Shown one piece after another: positions 10,797-22,500 of a DNA stretch of 64,000 bases. The notes beneath the pieces are model-generated. The model did no database searches. It had not been told where the DNA came from and was given only the letters and a program-made list of their open reading frames with translations. The DNA is from Neckera pumila (lineage: Eukaryota; Streptophyta; Bryopsida; Hypnales; Neckeraceae). The first letter of the stretch is position 1. The number at the start of each line of letters is the position of its first letter. Location: contig OZ018418.1 in assembly GCA_963969595.1 (NCBI GenBank), forward strand, positions 5,399,001 to 5,463,000. The letters are read 5' to 3'. The translations under genes were made by a program, and so were the position numbers.

Positions 10797-13382
10797 CTAA
10801 TTCACTATAAACACAACCTTCCTTTCACTTCTTCTCTGATGCCCGGGTACTAGAAAACAGCATCCTCTGTATAATGTTGTCTATACTGCACTTCCCTTGT
10901 TTTCTTCCAATTATCAAATAAAAGAATCCTCTGCCATCTCAAACATATTAATCAAATGATGACAAACCCTATAGAACTATGTCTTCAAATTATATTATTG
11001 AAAAGGCTTAAAACATTTGTCATGTTGAAATATATGGCTTACTGCATCTTTCTCCTCAAATACTAAAACCTTCATACTTATTGGACATTGCAAACCCTAC
11101 CGCTTCAATCTATAGAATTACGCAGTTCAGAATGTCACATGTCCATAATTTTAAATAAGCTAATTCACCTCAAGAAATGTGTTTCTTCTTCTAGTTGGAA
11201 TAATTTTAAATTACCTCAAATTCAAATTCCTCAATGACACTTTTCAAAAAGCACCTTTACTTCTACAACTAATCAATTTTACATTTATCCTATTGGATTC
11301 CCAATTACTCAAAGTCAATAGCTCAATCCATTACACCGTGCCATTTGTCACCATTTTGACAAATGATCTTCCGAGTGCAATTCAGATATTCACCTTCTCA
11401 TAATTAGCACCACTTTGAAGAACAAATATTTTCATAGACTGCATCAAATATATTTTCATGTCATCTATTGTAATAAATAGAAATTAAATTTCAGACCTAC
11501 ATTTCTGCACATAAATAATACTAACTTCTACAAATATCAGATTCAATATTCTAATCTACCAAAGTTCCAACAACCAATTTTTGGACACTACATATCCAAT
11601 CATTGAAAGTATCTATTCTTGGAACGCACCCTAAAAATTCTCTCATAATTACCAAGCTGTAAGTTTTACTATACAAATCTAATGATGTCTACATTACCCT
11701 GAGACTTTGTGCATGATGAAGTGAAACCAAAGAACACTGATTCACATTAAAATGAACTTTACTCTTTAAAATGGAACACAAATACAGAACACAGGATGCC
11801 CAACACTTTTGTTTGCCTGAAGTGGGCACTTACTTCTTAGGATGCTTAGACAATTCAATTTGTGATCCATTCAATGTTGAACCCTCATCTAAATGTCCCT
11901 CTCAGCATTTCTGTTTTCTTTTTTTGCCATTCCCCAAAATCCCAACATTGGGAATTCCCTATGATTGCACAAGGTTATGACATCCACAACTACCAGCTTA
12001 GCGAGGATAACTACTTCAGCACTAATAGAAAACATGAAAGTCTATTGCACTAATCAACAATGACGATTGATTCCAACACATTTTTGAATGTGTGACTTCT
12101 AACCCTGCATGAATATTTTCTACACTTTGTCACTTGGTATCGTAAACATGCCCGTCACAGCAACCCCATAGACTTGCATTCAAATGTCGTGCATTGTTTG
12201 CATCCATATGTAATCACTTCTAAATATTTTGCAAAATTTATAAGGAGCCATTCATGCCAAAGAAAGGAAAGACCACAAGTAGCACTTGTGTGTATATAAT
12301 TCCAATTAACCACACCCTGCATGAACTTCCCACCACATTAGAGGGTTCAAGCTACCTAGGGAATTCTCATACCAAGGAATCTGACTCCTTTTTTTAATAC
12401 ATGCAGCTTCATTATTCGAGAATTGAAACTAAAATCATGAATACACTTGCAATAGCTTGTATATAAAAACTAATAGGAATTAGAAAATTATATTTTGCTC
12501 ACATTTAATTGTTCAAACTAGTAATACTATTGTCAATTTGGTACGCTAGTGACATTCAAAAAGGCCAACTACATCAATTCTTCAGACATGACTGTCCACA
12601 GAATGCTCGACTATAAAAGAAAATCCGATACACTGAATCAGTTCTACATGTGTTGAGTAAAGCACTTCCACATTCAACAGCTTACAAGGTGTATAAGTTG
12701 ATGACTTCTTATTGATGCTCACATTTGTTAAAGGGAATTGATTTAGGAGAAGTGCCACACGCTGTCTTCTCATGCCTATTGGATTTGATAAATGTTTAAT
12801 TTTTTAAATCACAAAGAGAACTTCCACCAAAAATTGAAACTACAAACCAGATCTTCAGGATACCGTCCCCGGAGATTTTTTTTCAATTGCTACAACAAAC
12901 GTTTCTTTTGAGGACGTCTTGAATGCCAAACTTGCAAGCCTAGTCTGGAATGCCAAACCTCAACGGCAGCACTACATCATAAACAAAGCCTGAACGGAGG
13001 ATCTAACTCTCATAACAACTAGTCTTACATTTACACAACATTATTCATGTTCAAGTTATGACACTTCCAAATCACCTTAAGTCAAAAACCTCTTGCAATA
13101 AGTTCAATTATTCAGTTTGAATATCAAGTTATTGTAACACCAACAAGAAATTGAATATTGAATATCCAATATCGGATATTAATTATCAGACAAGTAACAA
13201 ATACCCACCTAAATCTTATACCCTACTGCTATGAATACACCATTTGCAACAATAATGATTGTTATGGGCCTCATGCAATTGAAACGATCTCTACATTCTT
13301 CAACATCAACAGCAAAGCCTATAGTTATTTCAAATTGTAAGCCACTTACTCTTGAACTAGGTCAATAATCATAGCATCATTG
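10797..13382. other. Gene-free CACTA interior up to LTR A2
   Basis: AT-rich DNA with only short chance frames on both strands. If A2 is removed, this sequence joins the stretch beginning at 21100 and would form a long intron or spacer of the CACTA element. No RNA gene or clear repeat was seen. Confidence 0.4.
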
Positions 13383-13851
13383 TGTCGTATGTGCAATCCA
13401 GGCGTAAGTACCCTTAATACAAAATGTGGTAAGATAACACAAAATATTGTCCCAGGGAATTCTACTACGTTATAACAAACTAAGGATGTCCGGATTTTTC
13501 CAGAAACACCCAGGCAATCCGTAAATTACGTATTTGCTCTATTCCTAGATAACACTATCTTCCGGATTCCAATCCGGATTCTGATTTGGATCCGTCCTTG
13601 TCCGGATTTTCGTTACGTCTAGTCACACTCCGGTTTTAAATATCCCTATTTTATCCTCAGGGGGTCCATTGTTGATCTGTCAAGAGGGGTAGGGACTTCA
13701 CCACTCGTAATTCTCACATTCAAATACACACGTATACACACAAATCACTTCTAATTTTGTAATAGGAAAGAGAGAGAGGTAGCAATCCTCACAGCTCCTC
13801 GGAAGGCCTTTCTGGAAAGCATGTCACTCAGAATTTACTTCCTAACACCTT

Positions 13852-13863
13852 CACTACAACGAC
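13852..13863 (-). other. tRNA-Asp 5'-end-like block of LTR A2
   Basis: Minus-strand GTCGTTGTAGTG matches 11 of the first 12 bases of plant tRNA-Asp(GUC) as I know it. MITE copy 2 inserted directly at this block (its left TSD is 13855-13863). Confidence 0.55.
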
Positions 13864-14443
13864 CACAGGGGGTGCACTTAGTGTATCTCATTCAGTGTAT
13901 CTAATTCAAACTAAGTGCGACCAAAACTTTGTACCCCCTATATTATATTCTAAAATTTAAATAAATGAAAAGAAAAAAATTATGAATATATTTTTCTAAT
14001 TTGAAAGTTTATGTTTTGCATTATTGATATTTTTATTTGCTAATGATAATTAGTTACAAATTTTTGCAGTAAATAGATACACTGCAAAATTGAAAAATAA
14101 CTTTCACACCCCTATATTATATCCTAAAAAATTGTCTAAAAATGAACAAAAAATTTCTAAAAATAACTCTCTATTGAAAGCTCATTTTGAGTTGATGCAA
14201 TGGTCATCTGAATGTGTTCTCTATAAATATTTGAGTTGAAAAATATGCCATTTTAGGTTCATTTTCAACCTCTTCTAGAAATCATTCCATATTTCATTTG
14301 AGTTGGAAATTTTGGCAATAGAAACCTATAGTCATTACCAAAAAATGCTCAAAATTTTAGGTTGAAATTATAGTTTATTAGAAACCACTTGTTTGCACGT
14401 GGTTTGTAGTAGTAAAACCAAGTGCCTTCCCCGAGACAACGAT
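13855..14443 (+). mobile_element. Mutator-like MITE, copy 2 (inside LTR A2)
   Basis: The element 13864-14434 (571 bp) is the reverse-oriented homologue of the 10.2 kb copy: it starts CACAGGGGGTGCACTTAGTG and ends CCAAGTGCCTTCCCCGA. Flanks TACAACGAC (13855-13863) and GACAACGAT (14435-14443) agree at 7 of 9 positions, consistent with a decayed 9-bp TSD. LTR A2 sequence continues on both sides, proving insertion into A2. Confidence 0.85.
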
Positions 14444-15146
14444 GGATCAAAGCACCCGGAACCGGTAGGAATGCGTATGATTAAGAATCTAGACTAATCC
14501 GGTAGTTGGGAGGCCTTCCGGAGATGGAGAATATTCCACTGGCGGTTGCTTATCTCCGCATGAAACCCTCCCTGGGTTCCGGACTCACATCCACTCTACT
14601 CCTTCTAGATTACTATGTCAGCAGTTTAAAAGCACAGTGCACTAATCCTCCTTCACAAATCTAGAACTTTCACATACACACTCTATCGATCAAACCCAGT
14701 TGCCTTAGATCCGGACCCCTCCTCACCCGTCTTCCTCACACCTCAATACTTTTATGAACAATCCCACAAATTCGTGCACATAGCCGGAATCAAAAAAGTC
14801 CACCAAGTGGTCTCAGATTTTAGAAAGCAAAAGTGTGCGAACACGCAATATCAATATTTAGAAATCCGGATTAGTTTAGGATCAATTCCGTAAATATTTT
14901 CAAAAATTTGTAGTAGTGAAGCCGCAAATTGGAACATTTAGTAGAAACTAGGAAGTCAGGAGGTTCCGGCTTGCAAAAACTTGTAGAATAGGTAAGAAAC
15001 AGACTTTGGCCGGAATCCAGAAACCGGAATGGGATCCGGATTCAGGCAACCTACGAACTAGGGGTCCGGCCTATGAAAACTAGGGATCCGTTTGCAATGG
15101 CGGCGAATTAAATGGCTGAACCAACGGGTGTCGGTCACTGGCCGGG

Positions 15147-15155
15147 TACTTAAGC
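15147..15155 (+). promoter_or_regulatory. TATA-like box of LTR A1
   Basis: TACTTAAGC lies 175 bp before the ATG at 15322 and is followed by a C/T-rich initiator-like tract. The equivalent box is found 152-179 bp before the start in A2, A3 and A4. Confidence 0.5.
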
Positions 15156-15321
15156 AGATGGGCCTTTTGTTTTTCTCCCTCTTTCTTCCGCTCGAGGAGG
15201 TGTGTGTGCTTGTAGGTTTTGGAGCGCATTTTTCTTAGAAGAGTGAAAGAATGGTGAATTAGATCGTATAGGGAGAGAAGAAAAGGAAGGTGCCGATTGC
15301 ACCGGATTGTAGGTCAAGAAG

Positions 15322-17388
15322 ATGGCGGAATCATCGGTGGAGGGGCAGAAGACTATTCCTTCTGTCAAGCTCCTGTACCCAGTCATTCCGTCGGACTCTG
15401 CTGAGCGCTTAGAGTTAGAGGAAGATCTCTTCAAACTAGGGTGCATCGGGTTTATCCGGCACCCCTGGACAGTTAGGAGTGAAGATTTTCTTCATGAGTT
15501 GGTTATGGGGACGCCAAACCAGTTCGAGCCGATGTCAAGGGGTCGGCGGGCCTCTTGGACGGAAGGGATGTGGGTGGAAATTTACGGGTTGAAGCAGTCC
15601 GGATCCGGAAATGCAGCCCAGACGGATAAGTTTTATGAAGGGAAGTTCAAGAAACCACCGCACCACAAGGAAGGTTTCACCGTTAATGATTGTATCGATG
15701 AACACCATAGGCGATTACTATATTTCTTGATTCCCATTGTGTATCCGGAAAAGCCAACCAGGGTTACGGTTACAGTGGCGAGTACAATTTTCGGAGCAAT
15801 CGAAGGTCGGGTCGTGAATTGGGCGACCATAATCCAGCAGAAGGTCAAGAAGATGGCGATGGCTATTGACAAGGCCAAGCAGAGTCCGCTCAGCACTTAC
15901 TTGTTCCACATGTATCATCATTTTGTTTACATGACCCCGCCGGAACAAGTTGCCTATGAGACCGGAATGCAGATCTTGAAGTACGGATTCACGGAAGAGT
16001 TGAAGCCGACAGGAGAAGCGACACTAGAAGAAGAAGAAGAAGAGGAAGATCCGGAACCGAAGCTGCTGGAGAAGAAGAAGCGACAGAAGACCACCAATTT
16101 GGACGCACGAAGAACAAGTCTGGACGTGGTGGAACCGAATCCGTCCCTCACCCAGCCATCACCGGAATCTTCTGATGTGTCCGACTTCTATGAGGCCGGA
16201 ACCCGATGGATGGTGCAGTGCCGGAAGATGCACGCCGAGATGGCAAAAGTAATCACAGGCGTTGCCAGGGAGTTGAATGTTGAGATGGATCAGATCTTCA
16301 ACGAACTCCGAAAGAGACCGGATCCGGCACTACTTCAAGAGAAGGACAAGCAGATCGAGCTGCTTAAGGCAGAATGAGATCACTACAAGAATAAGTTCTA
16401 CTAGAGGGAGGGGCAGTCGCTCTCAGCAAGGAAGAAGGAGACGGATGCCCTGAAGTTAGTCAGGGATTTGAGGGTGTTGGTAGAAGAACTAGAACATCAG
16501 ATCATCCGGTCCACGCTTTACACGAAGAAACTCAAGAACGACGGCATTGTTACCGAATCCAGAATGCTGCAAATCCTGGTCGATTACGAGGCCAAGATGA
16601 AGATTGTTTTGGACGAGATGCGGCAGCTGCTGGGTCATCTGGATGTGGCCAAGGACGACTTTGGGCTACTTCCGGATATCTTCATGGAGTCCCCGGGCAA
16701 ACACGAAGCCGGAACTTCCGGGACACAAGAAGATCCAGGCTTGAAGTCCCTGTTTAAGATACCTAAGGTGCCTTCCTCGAGTTATTTCCCGAAGTGGAGC
16801 ACGGTAAATACTTTTGCCCCTTCCTCACAGTCTCCGAGGAAAACCGGAAAGGCTGGGCAGAGGTAGTCGATCCGGAGAGATCTGTTAGAAGGTTTGGGGA
16901 CGATAAATCCGACAAGAGAACACCCGGAGGGATTCCCTCATATGTCGCAACAGTCACCAGCACGGGGTGCAAAATTGATTGACTTAGGAGATCCGGGTCC
17001 AGAGGCAAGACCGAAACCCAGGCCGGAAACTCGGCTGAACAAGAGGACGGAAATAGTGGAGGCCGAGATCACGGATCCAAATGAAGAACTTGAGATGGTG
17101 GAACCTGAGAGGCAACTGAAACTCCGGAAGTCTGAGAAGCGGAAACCGGAAGGCAAGAAGTCAGTGAAGCAACAAATTGAAGACTCCAAATCTGGTGAGT
17201 TTGAGTCAGGCTCAGAAGCTGAGGAAGATATGGAGGAGGAGGAGACGTCTCCTGCAACCCGTCAGAATCCGCCTCGAACCGCCAAAATGACGCCATCAAA
17301 GAGTTCCGGTAAGCCGACAGCCAAACAGGGAGCCGGGAGTTCAAAGAAATCTCGGGTAGTCAAGGAGTTAGAAGGGGACTACTTGTAG
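15322..17388 (+). pseudogene. LTR-encoded protein, copy A1 (near-intact frame, three stops)
   Basis: A single frame of 689 codons runs from ATG 15322 to TAG 17386, interrupted only by TGA at 16375, TAG near 16402 and TAG near 16864, each explainable by one C-to-T or G-to-A change. Residues 1-225 form the conserved domain of the family: a GC-x-G-F-I-R-x-PW block (40-49), WTEGMWVEIY (79-88), EGFTVNDC (117-124), FLIPIVYPEKPTRVTV (135-150), TIFGAIEGR (155-163) and STYLFHMY (191-198). A run of Glu (235-242) is followed by a basic KKKRQK. The second half is predicted coiled coil, then a conserved DYEAKMKIVLDEMRQLLGHLD block, an acidic tract and a Lys/Ser-rich tail. No signal peptide or membrane segment is seen. 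I do not recognise the domain. Its repeated presence inside LTRs says it is part of the retroelement, not a captured single gene. Confidence 0.75.
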
Positions 17389-18021
17389 AAGGTGGATTAG
17401 AATTTAGATAGTTTTGTCCCGGAACCGGATTCCAAGCATGGGCCCGATTTCCAGAAACTTCGGGATAAGAACTTCCCGGTTTATTCGGGATTTCCTTGGT
17501 GTGTGTGTGAGGTTGCTCCGATTTGTGGGGAGCCCTTTTTCGCTTTTAGGGTGTTGACTTTGGTTTTGTTTTGGGTTTTTAAGGGCGGGCAAGTTAGTTG
17601 CCCTTCATTCCCTCCTAGTTGATATTCAATTGTATTTCATTCCCTTTTTGAAATCTGAGCCCTCGGGTATGCATTTTCGTTCTATCAGTGTATCCGGATT
17701 GTATTTACTTGTGGTCTGGCTGTTGGATGGAAAGGACGGGTGAGGAGGAATCCGGATTTAGGAGAATACGGTCTGAGTCGAGAGTGTGCTATTATAATGT
17801 TGTTGGATTATTGACTTAGGAGCTGCGCATAGTGTCTTTAAACTACCAGAAGAGTAGTTCGGATCACAGAGTAGCGGGGAAGCGAATCTGGTTGTCAATT
17901 CGTGCGGAGGTAAGCGCCCGCCCAAGAAAGCCCCCACCTGTCCGGAAGATCTGCCAACCTCAAGATTCATCTAACATCTAGAAAGATCACACCCCCATAC
18001 TTATTCCGGACTCTAAGATCT

Positions 18022-18033
18022 GTCGTTGTAGTA
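18022..18033 (+). other. tRNA-Asp 5'-end-like block of LTR A1
   Basis: GTCGTTGTAGTA is identical to the first 12 bases of plant tRNA-Asp as I recall it and is followed by GAAGTATTC, also reminiscent of that tRNA. It lies 449 bp before the LTR end. Confidence 0.55.
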
Positions 18034-18736
18034 GGGGAGAGTGAAGTATTCATGAGTGACCTGCTGTCTGAAGTCGCCATCCGGGAGTTGTGAGGATCCG
18101 GATCTTTTCGTCTTGCTGCAACCTTTTGAATACTTGGGTGTTGTTATATGTGTTTGTTAGAATTGTAGGAGAACAAGAGTGGTGAAGTCCCTACCCCCTC
18201 AAAAGATCAACTAGTGGACCCTTTGAAGGTAAAACAGAGGTATTGAAAACCAGATTGGAAGAAGAGACGTAAACCGGATTCCAGATAGTTTATGGTCCAA
18301 ATTGTGAAAGGATCCGGAAAATGTTGAGTAGGTGAGAAGAAAGAAAGATAGAAAAGCCGGATAGCTAGAATATGCTACATATAATCCGGAAATTCCCTGG
18401 GACGATATTTCGTGTTATCTTGGCACATTTTTGTGTTAAGGATACTTACGCCTAGATTGCGTGTATAAAAAAAAGAACATACACAAATGCAATCTAATGG
18501 GCTAGGATGGAATGAGAGGGCAATAAACCTGCCCTCCTTTTAAAAACCCAAACAAAAAGGGCAAAAAGCAAAAGGGGTACAATCCAGAAATTAGGGTAAC
18601 CAATCACACTAACTTCCAAGAAAACCGGAAAATCCTAGACCGGTGGCCTTCTAGAAATCTAGAACCTGGAAGTCCCACCTCCGAAAAATCCGAGGCGGAA
18701 CAAATTCAAAAATCACACAAAAAACTAACATACTAA

Positions 18737-20634
18737 CTATTTCTTCCTTGATTTCTTTGCGTTGCTCCCTGCCTTGATTGCTGGTGACTTCACCGACGTA
18801 TTTTTGGCTTGCACCCAGATCAGAATCTAGCGCCCTTGTGGTGATGTTGCATCGTCCTTCGACTCTAATCCAGTTTCACATTCTTCTTTGTCGTCCGAGA
18901 TCGCCACCCGTGATAACTTACCTTTGGTTGGCAAAGCCTACTCTATGTGCTCAAAGTCGTCCGGATTGGTCCGGGCCAAATTCAAAATGACGCTTCATCG
19001 CCTACCCATGTTACGGTGGACAACCGACTTTGGTCTCATGAAGAGCACGGTTCCACTCACCCGTGCCGGTACAGTATTGACAGGGAAGAAGAGGATCTTT
19101 GCTTCTGGATTGGAAACTCCCGCCTTTTCTGAAGTCAAGGCTTCCTTTGGTGCCAGAATCGATACTATCATCGAGACCAAAACCAATGATCCGGCTTCAT
19201 CCCTTCCTGGAGGCATTACTGAATTGTCCAACATCATCTCTTGGCCCCCTGAAGGAGTTTGATCCAGCCTACCCGTCTTGACTGGCGTCTGCATGTAGTT
19301 CTAGACATCCTAGTCATTCGAAAAACCTTCAAAACCCATGGCCTTATCCAGATCCAAATGTCCCAGCAGGTGTTGCATCTCATTTAGCACCTTTTCCATT
19401 TGTACTTGGAAGTTGATAACTACCTTCAATACCTTTGGTCCGAAAGGGTTACCTTTGCCCAGTAATTTGCTGGTGAAGAGGTTGGCCCTTACCACTTGAT
19501 CCGTCGGTGGTCCAACCAAAGCTGACAGATTCTGGACGAGATTAAAAGCCTCTGACTCCTTTGTTCTTGCTACACCCAGCTCTTCTTCCAATTGGGACAC
19601 TCCCGCTGGGAGATTGCTTCGGTCCTGCTCTAAGTTCCGAATCCGCATTTCCTTCTCTCGCAGCGCCTTCGGATCCAACCTTTTCCGGATTGTGTCTATC
19701 ATCTATTCTGGCAAATTCACTTCCAACTTTGACATGGTGTTGTTGATATGGTCCAACATCTTGTTGTGGACCTGTCGACACTGGTTGATCCACTGCAGTC
19801 CAATTCCCAAGAATCTCCTCATTTCCTCAGTTTTTGGAGGATCGTATGGCTTGTTCTCTTTCGGAATTGCCTGCTTGCCTCGAGCAGTCAGATCTATCGA
19901 CTTCCGTCTCTTGGTCCTCCTATGCAGGACCAGTTGCTTCAATTCTTCCTCTTTGGATTTTGCCTGAGTATGCTGTTTTGGTTGGACTTTTGCCGTAAAA
20001 CTGTACTTCAAACATCCCTCCTCATAGGAATACTCCTACAGCTCTGTATCACTCAAAACCTCCTTAAGGTGGTAGAGGTGAAATAGATACGGACTGAGTG
20101 GGCTAGATTTACCCGCGGTGGCACGCACAGTAGCTTAGAAACCACATCCGCGATGAATCTCCCCCATTTCACGGATCTACCCTCCATTGCTCCGAAAATG
20201 GTAGTAGCCACCGTGACTGTAATCTAGGTTGGCTTTTCCGAATACATGATCGGGATCAGAAATTCCGGCATCCTTCTGTGCCTATCATCGCTACAGTCGT
20301 TAATGTTGTACCCTTCCTTGGAATGTGCCGGATTCTAGAATCTACTCAAACCGGTCTTATCCAAACGGGAGGCTAATCCAAATCCGCTCTTTTGGAACGA
20401 GTACACTTCCGCCCACACATCCTCTGTCCAAGTGCTGGGTTGACCCCTCATAGTCAACTGATATTGATTCAGAACTCTAGCCACAAGTTTCGCAATCATC
20501 TCATCACTCTTCAAGCTCCAGGGCCGTTGCAACAACTCGGCGCATCCGATCACCTCTAAGTCCTCTTCTAATTGTTTCCATGCGTCTGGGTCGGAAGGGA
20601 TTGTCAGACAAAGCATCCGGGCTGGACCCGCTAT
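18737..20634 (-). pseudogene. LTR-encoded protein, copy A2 (start lost, frameshifted)
   Basis: The aligned start codon is ATA at 20634 (ATG in A4), so initiation is lost by one transition. The frame then shows LEEDLEVIGCAELLQRPWSLK, WTEDVWAEVYSFQKSGFGLA, and after a TAG the blocks EGYNINDC, EFLIPIMYSEKPT and TIFGAMEGRSVKW. A frameshift follows near 20130. A second in-frame run from about 20011 to 18737 carries RRTKRRKS, the coiled-coil half (LEEELGVARTKESEAFNLV), VQMEKVLNEMQHLLGHLDLD and the Lys-rich end, with several TAG/TGA stops. The closest relative in the window is A4. Non-functional as it stands. Confidence 0.75.
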
Positions 20635-20780
20635 AGCTTACCAACTCAACTAATCCGGTGCAATCGGCACTGACCTCCCTATTCTCTCCCTAATATGGTC
20701 CTAATTTAGCACACTTCATTCACTAAGCGCACACCAAAAGTCTGCAAAGAAACAGAGAGGTGAGAATGAGAGAAGAGAAC

Positions 20781-20789
20781 CCTTAAGTA
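20781..20789 (-). promoter_or_regulatory. TATA-like box of LTR A2
   Basis: TACTTAAGG on the minus strand lies 155 bp upstream of the (lost) start codon, the same spacing as in the other A copies. Confidence 0.5.
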
Positions 20790-21099
20790 CAAAATGATCG
20801 GTTGATAGTTCCCAAGGGGAACGGGTATGCGACCATTCCCATAATGATGCCCTAGAGTTTCTAGGCCGAAAGTCTAGGACATAGGTCTCTTGGATCCGGA
20901 TCCGTCTTCAGGGTTCCGTCATTCAGCAAATTACTTTAACCAGTTTTATCAATCTTTTCAATTCGGGTTCCAACTAATCCCAAAGTGTTTGTAGTTGACC
21001 TGGATGCCTATGTATTTACAACAAAATTCAAAAATTTTAGACTACCCTAATGTATTTCTAATCCATTTCCTATCTATTTGGAGTTTTCATTCTCCCACA

Positions 21100-21544
21100 C
21101 ACTATCTATTGATGCGGGCAATGCCGTCCAGGTGTTTTTCTTTCAAATCCATGGAATCGGGGCCTCCTAGGAAACCCTGACTCTGAAAAGTAGTTCATGG
21201 GACTCACATTCAAAAATTCTAATAGCAAGCGATTGCAAATTCCCTTCTAGGCATTCTAATTTCTAGAAAAGCTAATTCCCCTTATGCAATGATTTGATTT
21301 CCATAAATTCTTTATCATCTGCTATGTAATGATTTCATTAGATAAGCGTTTTGTATGGTGGCAAAACTTTGCGTCCAATACATTTTCCTACAAAAACCTC
21401 GTTTACTCCTTATGACTGCTTGACTTTGGCTTCAAAATCACAAACCCCGTTCTATTAATCAACGAGTACTTCTTGCACATTTGTTTGCTCACTATGAACT
21501 ATATTTGAACCGAACCGTGTCTTTCAAAATAAATTAAGAAGCAC
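21100..21544. other. CACTA interior next to LTR A2, no gene
   Basis: AT-rich DNA between the A2 insertion point and the Transposase_21 block. No motif recognised. Confidence 0.4.
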
Positions 21545-22395
21545 TTACCTTCCAATAAGGAAGCAAGAAAAAATACTACATTGCTTTATACCAAGTAGCT
21601 TCACAGAGTCCTCAATGGAACTCTCCAATCCCCCCTTCGCCAAGAACCTTGATCTCTGCGTACCCCAATGAAACACTTCTTTGCTTGTTGTTCTTTCAAG
21701 TGGAAGTTGCCACTCTTGGTGGTTGTTGAATAATGCCCTCGCGCTACAAAATCTGTGATTGTCATGCAAATATTGTCTGCCTCCTAGGTAGATCATTTTG
21801 CCTAAAAGCAAGTTTCTGGCCCACATACTCACTACAAGTTTCTGGCCCACATAGAAAACAACCTTTGTATCCATGGACTTGCTGTCCTGACAACAATCCA
21901 TATGCAGGAAAATCGTTGAAAGTCCACATTAATAGAGCTCTCAAAGTAAAATTCCTTTCTCCTTGGGGCTTCAACATATTCACTGCTGGAACTCCTTTCC
22001 ATAGCTTCAGCATGTCACGGACTAAAGGAGCCAAGAAAACATCAATGTTCTCAACTATAGGCGCTTTAGGTCCGAGAATTAACACAGCAAGGGATATGAA
22101 AAATTTCTTAGTTAGCAACCATGGTAGAAGGTTGTAAATTGTAATCAAGAGTACCCATGTGGAGTGCTTAATTGCATTATTCTTAAGAAGGAATAATGCC
22201 ATCTCCTACTAATCCTAGTCATAGACTAGTTAGAATTGAAGCAAAGTCAGGATATGCTTCGTCTATTGCCTTCCATTGATCACTAGCAGCTACAGACCTC
22301 ATTTTCTGACTTCAAGATTTGTTAGTATTGTACCAGGTCATATCCTTTGCTATTTCTGGAATATTTCTAACACTTGCACAAGTCATGTCACATAT
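21545..22395 (-). pseudogene. CACTA transposase, Transposase_21 domain
   Basis: Minus-strand translation begins near RNIPEIAKDMTWYNTNKS and MRSVAASDQWKAIDEAYPDF. It then shows LGLVGDGI, STWVLLITIYNLLPWL, LILGPKAP, NIDVFLAPLVRDMLKLW, LRALLMWTFNDFPAYGLLSG, GCFLCGPETCSEYVG and GGRQYLHDNHRF, the ordered core of Transposase_21 (PF02992). A frameshift sits near 22200. A 26-bp tandem duplication (AAGTTTCTGGCCCACATA at 21810-21827 and 21836-21853) shifts the frame again. The gene continues on the other side of LTR A2 at 9777. The family catalyses CACTA excision and insertion; this copy is dead. Confidence 0.88.
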
Positions 22396-22500
22396 TAACC
22401 TATATATACAAAATCCTCCAATTCATATGTTTTTGAAACTGTAGACAAATATGTACAGATTAGAAACCAATGTCGACAAACTTCTAGTGCAGTCACTGAC

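Larger units (their letters stand above)
14834..18470 (+). mobile_element. LTR A1 (solo LTR, plus), inserted in LTR A2
   Basis: The LTR starts TGTGCGAACACG at 14834 and ends at 18470, where GTGTATAAAA aligns to the GTGTACGACA end of other copies. A perfect 5-bp TSD AAAAG lies at 14829-14833 and 18471-18475. Both flanks are A2 sequence, so A1 is younger than A2. The length of 3637 bp includes promoter, an ORF of 689 codons and about 1.1 kb of 3' non-coding sequence. There is no primer site or internal region. Confidence 0.9.
13383..21099 (-). mobile_element. LTR A2 (solo LTR, minus), containing MITE copy 2 and LTR A1
   Basis: On the minus strand the LTR begins TGTGGGAGAATG at 21099 and ends ATACGACA at 13383. 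After subtracting the MITE (with TSD) and A1 (with TSD), 3495 bp remain, in line with A3 (3529) and A4 (3472). Flanking pentamers are CATTG (13378-13382) and CACTA (21100-21104), which differ by two transitions and could be a decayed CACTG duplication. No primer site or gag-pol follows, so it is a solo LTR. It interrupts the CACTA transposase gene between Transposase_21 and DUF4218. Confidence 0.85.

Noticed and set aside
15954..16151. Minus-strand Ser-rich open frame opposite the A1 ORF
   Set aside because: It is the antisense of the Glu-rich tract (GAA/GAG read as TTC/CTC/TCT) and is fully explained by the real gene on the plus strand.
18021..18095. Possible functional tRNA-Asp gene in the LTR
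   Set aside because: Only the first 12 or so bases match; the anticodon arm, T-loop GTTCGATCC and acceptor 3' strand are not present, so it cannot fold as a tRNA.
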